DNA from: Vibrio sp. JPW-9-11-11
GTDB taxonomy: Bacteria; Pseudomonadota; Gammaproteobacteria; Enterobacterales; Vibrionaceae
Assembly: GCF_013369335.1 (NCBI RefSeq)
Contig: NZ_SZQJ01000001.1
Location: 122,673-186,672, forward strand
Reading direction: 5' to 3'
DNA: 64,000 nt
Shown here: positions 60,133 to 64,000 of the stretch, one piece after another
Layout of the letters: every line of letters starts with the position of its first letter
Position numbering within the stretch: the stretch's first letter is position 1
Position numbers and translations under genes: made by a program
Notes under the pieces: generated by a model
What the model was told of the DNA's origin: nothing
The model's database searches: none
Seen by the model: the letters and a program-made list of their open reading frames with translations, nothing else

Positions 60133-60903
60133 TTACGCTTTAGCTGCCGCCGCTGCCTTAGCAATCGCTGCAAAGCTCTTCGCATCCAGAGAAGCACCGC
60201 CTACTAGCGCGCCGTCGATGTCTGGTTGAGAGAAGTAAGCTTCCGCATTTTCAGGCTTAACGCTGCCGCCGTATTGGATGATAACTTGTGCTGCAACTGC
60301 TTCATCTTTTGCCGCGATTAGTGCGCGGATAGAAGCGTGGATGCGCTGTGCGTCTTCAGCCGTAGCTGCTTTACCAGTACCGATAGCCCAGATTGGTTCG
60401 TAAGCGATGATTGCGTCGTTTAGCGCTTCAACACCGTAAGTGTCGATAACTGCGTTGATTTGACGTGCACAGACTGCTTCAGTTTCACCTGCTTCGTTTT
60501 GCGCTTCAGATTCACCGATACAGAAAACAGGCTTCAGACCGTTCTCTTTTAGGAAGTTGAATTTCTTCGCGATGAACTCGTCAGACTCTTCGTGGTATTC
60601 ACGACGCTCTGAGTGACCGATGATGATGTGAGAAGCACCGAAGTCTTTCAGCATTTCTGGAGACATGTCGCCAGTGAACGCACCGCTGTTGTTTAGGTCA
60701 GTGTTTTGTGCACCTAGGATGATCTTGTTACCGCCTTCAGCGATGACGCGCTCAGCTAGATCGATGTAAAGCGCTGGTGGAGCGACGGCTACGTCAACAC
60801 CTTCAACGCCTTCAAGCTCAGCGTTAAGACCAGTTAGCAGCTCTTTAACCATTGCTTTGCTGCCGTTAAGCTTCCAGTTACCCATCACTACAGGACGACG
60901 CAT
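60133..60903 (-). CDS. tpiA: Triosephosphate isomerase
   Basis: TpiA, 256 residues, interconverts glyceraldehyde 3-phosphate and dihydroxyacetone phosphate. The catalytic Lys is in MGNWKLNGS, the electrophilic His in [12 protein letters not shown] and the base Glu in [13 protein letters not shown]. The start [10 protein letters not shown] at 60903 has GGAGA upstream; the longer frame to 60927 lacks support. The C-terminus is Ala-rich. The gene is a single unit with its own terminator. Confidence 0.98.
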   Translation of the reverse strand: MRRPVVMGNWKLNGSKAMVKELLTGLNAELEGVEGVDVAVAPPALYIDLAERVIAEGGNKIILGAQNTDLNNSGAFTGDMSPEMLKDFGASHIIIGHSERREYHEESDEFIAKKFNFLKENGLKPVFCIGESEAQNEAGETEAVCARQINAVIDTYGVEALNDAIIAYEPIWAIGTGKAATAEDAQRIHASIRALIAAKDEAVAAQVIIQYGGSVKPENAEAYFSQPDIDGALVGGASLDAKSFAAIAKAAAAAKA

Positions 60904-61173
60904 AGGAATATCTCCGTATTTAATCAATTAATGTAAAAAATCTTCGTAAGAATATAACAGATAAAACAGGTGAGATCATGATTACCGTCATGTCTTCTCC
61001 GGATATCATTATTGGTTGGAGCAGTCATGCCTCATATATGAAGTGATTCAAGGGCGTATCAGTGATCTATGGAACAGATTGGCTGAAAGTTGCTCGGAAT
61101 TAAGCATAGAAATTGGTAATAGTGTTGTCCAGTTCCCCTTTCTCGTGAAACTCTCTTACATTTAAGGAATACT

Positions 61174-61521
61174 ATGCCCAACCTAGTCATGGAATACTCC
61201 AACTCCGTTGATGAACGTGTCAATGTTCAAGGACTGTTGGAAGACTTACATCAAGTGGCGTTGCTATGTGGTCTGTTTGATGTGGGGTCAGTCAAATCGC
61301 GCGCTTTGCGTTGCCACAATTGGCTGATTGGTGAGGAAAACGACAGTGTCGATTTTATCCATATCAGTTTTGAACTGCTCGATGGTCGCAGCGCTGAGCA
61401 AAAGCGAGAGCTTTCGCGTCAGTTGATGGATGTGCTCCAACAACAGGCAGGGCATGTTCGCAGCCTAACCATCAATATTCGTGATATGGATAGAGAGTGC
61501 TTTCAGAAAGTGATCAATTAG
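61174..61521 (+). CDS. 5-carboxymethyl-2-hydroxymuconate isomerase-like protein (tautomerase superfamily)
   Basis: The 115-residue protein begins MPNLVMEYSNSVDERV; Pro2, exposed after Met removal, is the catalytic base expected in tautomerases. Its length and pattern (DVGSVKSRALRCHNWLIGEE, FIHISFELLDGRSAEQKRELS) match the CHMI (HpcD) family, which isomerises an intermediate of homoprotocatechuate breakdown. No other homoprotocatechuate genes are nearby, so a different or moonlighting role is likely in this place. It lies 55 bp before a DUF805 gene on the same strand. Confidence 0.8.
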   Translation: MPNLVMEYSNSVDERVNVQGLLEDLHQVALLCGLFDVGSVKSRALRCHNWLIGEENDSVDFIHISFELLDGRSAEQKRELSRQLMDVLQQQAGHVRSLTINIRDMDRECFQKVIN

Positions 61522-61576
61522 CTTGTTGCCTACAACAGGAAGTACACTTTTTTATTGTATTTTTTAAGGTTTAAAG

Positions 61577-62002
61577 ATGTCGATTAAAGAATTACTGTTC
61601 TCGTTTCAGGGGCGAATTGGACGTAAAACATTCTGGATATGGAATGTGACTTACTACGTTATCATCGTAGGCTTTGCGCTGGGAGCAAACACTTTGTTTG
61701 CGTCGGTAGCGCATTTAGTGTTACCGGTGTTTTTGCTCGTGGTACTAGTGCCAGATTTGGCGATCACGGCTAAGCGTTGGCATGACCGAGGCAAGTCGAG
61801 TTGGTGGCTGCTACTTAATATTCCTCTGGTGATTGGTCGTATGACAATGCCTGTGGGCGAGGCGGCTCAAAGCGTACCGCCCACCATGTGGCAAACCATG
61901 AGTTCATTTGCCGCTATTATCTGTGGAGTTTGGATTTTAGTGGAGTGTGGTTTTTTACAAGGTAACAGTGGTGACAACCAGTACGGGCCGGAGCCTCAAT
62001 AG
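61577..62002 (+). CDS. DUF805 inner-membrane protein
   Basis: The 141-residue protein shows the DUF805 pattern: an N-terminal FQGRIGRKTFWIWNVTYY, three to four hydrophobic spans, and the loop ITAKRWHDRGKSSWWLLL. The family is widespread and of unknown function. The gene may be co-transcribed with the CHMI-like gene 55 bp upstream. A strong bidirectional terminator separates it from coaA. Confidence 0.88.
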   Translation: MSIKELLFSFQGRIGRKTFWIWNVTYYVIIVGFALGANTLFASVAHLVLPVFLLVVLVPDLAITAKRWHDRGKSSWWLLLNIPLVIGRMTMPVGEAAQSVPPTMWQTMSSFAAIICGVWILVECGFLQGNSGDNQYGPEPQ

Positions 62003-62047
62003 GTACAAATCGCACTTTTTGGCGCCGTTTCATTAGAAGTAGTCATT

Positions 62048-62083
62048 AAAAAGAGGGTTGGCATCAGTGCCAACCCTCTTTTT
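62048..62083. terminator. Bidirectional terminator between the DUF805 gene and coaA
   Basis: A 16-bp perfect stem (AAAAAGAGGGTTGGCA, loop TCAG, complement) ends in T tracts on both strands. Confidence 0.95.
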
Positions 62084-62092
62084 ATCAATTGG

Positions 62093-63016
62093 TTATTTCC
62101 GCAGTAACACTTCTTCCACTTTATGATCTTGACCTTTTTTCAAAATCAGCTGAGCACGCCCTTTGGTGGGCAGTATATTGTGCCCGAGATTGACACCATT
62201 GATGGATTGCCAAATTTCATGCGCTTTGTCGATCGCTTGCTGTTCGCTTAATTGAGTGTAATGGCTAAAGTACGAGCCTGGCTTAGTAAAAGCCCCTTGG
62301 CGAAACTTGAGAAAGCGCTCGACATACCATTGCTCAATCACATCACTATCAGCATCGACGTAAAGAGAAAAATCTAAAAAGTCGGACACAAACACTCTGT
62401 GTGGGTCGTGGGGGTAATCCATGCCACTTTGCAAAACGTTGAGACCTTCGATGATTAAAACATCTGGGCGGTCAACGGTTTTCACTTCATCGGTAATGTC
62501 ATAGGTGATGTGGGAATAAACCGGGACTTGAAGGTTTGGCTTGCCGGCTTTGACATCAGAAACAAACTCAACCAACCGCTTAATATCGTAGGACTCGGGA
62601 AAGCCTTTACGATGCATTATGTTGCGTTCGTCGAGTACCCGTTTGGGGTAAAGGAAACCGTCGGTGGTCACCAGTTCGACTTTAGGGTGATTTTCCCACC
62701 GAGCGAGCAGGGCTCTAAGTAGTCGTGCTGTGGTGCTTTTGCCCACAGCGACACTGCCAGCGATACCGATAATAAAAGGTGGCGGCGATTCTTGGTTACC
62801 AAAGAAGCGATTCAATACAGTGTTACGGCTTTGTCTGGCGGCAACATAAAGATTGAGCAGACGAGCAAGGGGCAGGTAAATCTCAGTCGCCTCATCCATG
62901 GTTAGGTTTTCGTTGACCCCTTGTAGCTCGACCAGATCAGACTCGGATAACGTCATGGGGACTGAATTGCGTAATTCAGCCCATTGTTGACGATTAAAAG
63001 AGAAATACGGGGTCAT
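62093..63016 (-). CDS. coaA: Pantothenate kinase, type I
   Basis: CoaA, 307 residues, phosphorylates pantothenate, the controlling step of coenzyme A synthesis, and is inhibited by CoA. The Walker A loop is [36 protein letters not shown] and [19 protein letters not shown] are typical of the bacterial type I enzyme. ATG 63016 ([15 protein letters not shown]) is selected because AGGA stands five bases before it; frames starting at 63094 or 63022 are less likely. It is followed by the tRNA-tuf cluster in the opposite direction, as in Escherichia coli. Confidence 0.97.
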   Translation of the reverse strand: MTPYFSFNRQQWAELRNSVPMTLSESDLVELQGVNENLTMDEATEIYLPLARLLNLYVAARQSRNTVLNRFFGNQESPPPFIIGIAGSVAVGKSTTARLLRALLARWENHPKVELVTTDGFLYPKRVLDERNIMHRKGFPESYDIKRLVEFVSDVKAGKPNLQVPVYSHITYDITDEVKTVDRPDVLIIEGLNVLQSGMDYPHDPHRVFVSDFLDFSLYVDADSDVIEQWYVERFLKFRQGAFTKPGSYFSHYTQLSEQQAIDKAHEIWQSINGVNLGHNILPTKGRAQLILKKGQDHKVEEVLLRK

Positions 63017-63221
63017 AGTCATCCTAACTTGATTTCGCGGTTGAGCAGCGAAAATACAACAACCGACCAAGATTGCAAATGACATTGTCGACATAAGTGC
63101 TTTTTAGGCGACAAATTGGGTGAATTTTCAACAAATAACTCTAAACAGTCGAAAAAGAGATTTTTTTTTAAATTTGCTATTGCAAGGCAGAAAATCATTC
63201 AATAGAATGCGCACCACTTAT

Positions 63222-63297
<76 letters not shown>

Positions 63298-63332
63298 TTC
63301 TCTCCCTTAGTGGTGAGAATGAATGAAAATTT

Positions 63333-63417
63333 GGAGGGGTTCCCGAGTGGCCAAAGGGATCAGACTGTAAATCTGCTGGCACTGCCTTCGATGGTTCGAA
63401 TCCGTCCCCCTCCACCA
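63333..63417 (+). tRNA. tRNA-Tyr (GTA)
   Basis: An 85-base class II tRNA with a long variable arm, anticodon GTA in the loop after CAGACT, acceptor stem GGAGGGG with a matching 3' arm, and an encoded CCA end. Confidence 0.97.
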
Positions 63418-63452
63418 TATTCTTTAGGAAATAGCTCACAGAGTTACGTGTT

Positions 63453-63527
<75 letters not shown>

Positions 63528-63539
63528 CTCATTTAGAGT

Positions 63540-63615
<76 letters not shown>

Positions 63616-63751
63616 GCTCTAAGCATAGTTTCCTTTTGATACTTTCTTTTAACTGAACTAGGTTTAGTTGTTAAGATTAAGTTTATCACCAATACTTTTT
63701 TGGTTGCGTGGTCATCAAAGCCACCTAAATCCGTACCTAGAGGGACAAGTC

Positions 63752-64000
63752 ATGTCTAAAGAAAAATTTGAACGTACGAAACCGCACGTAAACGTTGGTA
63801 CTATCGGCCACGTTGACCACGGTAAAACAACTCTAACTGCAGCTATCTGTACTACTCTTGCTAAAGTTTACGGCGGTGTAGCTAAAGACTTCGCATCTAT
63901 CGATAACGCTCCAGAAGAGCGTGAGCGCGGTATCACAATCGCAACTTCTCACGTAGAGTACGATACTCCAACTCGCCACTACGCACACGTTGACTGTCCA
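63752..64000 (+). CDS. tuf: Elongation factor Tu, 3' part beyond the window
   Basis: The first 83 codons of EF-Tu are visible: [15 protein letters not shown], the G1 loop GHVDHGKTT at 19-27, switch I with [10 protein letters not shown], and [16 protein letters not shown] up to the window edge. EF-Tu brings aminoacyl-tRNA to the ribosome. AGAGGGAC precedes the ATG. It lies 136 bases after tRNA-Thr(GGT), as tufB does in Escherichia coli; the second tuf copy would be in the str operon elsewhere. Confidence 0.97.
   Translation, partial: MSKEKFERTKPHVNVGTIGHVDHGKTTLTAAICTTLAKVYGGVAKDFASIDNAPEERERGITIATSHVEYDTPTRHYAHVDCP

Overview
The window is a chromosomal segment of a marine gammaproteobacterium of the genus Vibrio or a very close relative. 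The assignment rests on a full-length AphA regulator beside ppc, an argininosuccinate lyase fused to an acetyltransferase domain, a CrbS-type transporter/kinase near acs, a DUF3624 protein, and the gene order hupA / purHD / zntR / fis-dusB / accBC / acs, then aphA / ppc / argECBGH / oxyR / mrcA / pil / aroKB-damX-dam-rpe-gph-trpS, then cpx / fieF / pfkA, then efp / tpiA / coaA / tRNA / tufB. The species cannot be named from sequence alone. There is no rRNA, prophage, integron or CRISPR array; nearly everything is core genome.

Layout. 1-11.9 kb: a cut-off CNNM membrane protein, HU, a DUF1481 lipoprotein, purine genes purHD behind a PurR-like operator, ZntR, a diguanylate cyclase, dusB-fis, prmA and aroQ-accB-accC. 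12.1-21.7 kb: an acetate block made of acs, a DEDD exonuclease, a cNMP/CBS/DUF294 protein, an MFS transporter and the 1148-residue CrbS-type sensor. 21.7-34.5 kb: aphA with a structured leader, ppc, divergent argE and argCBGH with ArgR-like boxes, a DUF3624 protein, a peroxiredoxin-glutaredoxin fusion and oxyR with a four-half-site OxyR operator. 34.5-47.9 kb: mrcA, a compact pil (competence/type IV pilus) operon, the aroK-aroB-damX-dam-rpe-gph-trpS run and trmL. 48-60.9 kb: cpxRA and cpxP with a CpxR box, fieF, pfkA, dcuB, an MgtC-like gene, epmB/efp, menA, rraA, a MATE pump and tpiA. 61-64 kb: a CHMI-like protein, a DUF805 protein, coaA, four tRNA genes and the start of tuf.

Most of the window is ordinary core biology. 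The least ordinary observations are: (1) the pil operon has no separate pilP, and its secretin gene is short, with a PilP-like start joined directly to the N1-secretin part, as if an in-frame deletion fused pilP to pilQ; (2) a palindromic MITE-like element of about 170 bp lies downstream of cpxA, and its right terminal repeat encodes the last residues and stop of CpxA; an exact 23-nt copy of its other end sits over the stop of the DUF3624 gene; (3) a second, 92-bp MITE with TA ends lies just after pilQ; (4) the aphA upstream region carries a 19-nt perfect palindrome, hairpins and a stretch complementary to the conserved Qrr sRNA core as I remember it; (5) several intrinsic terminators share the same stem sequence.
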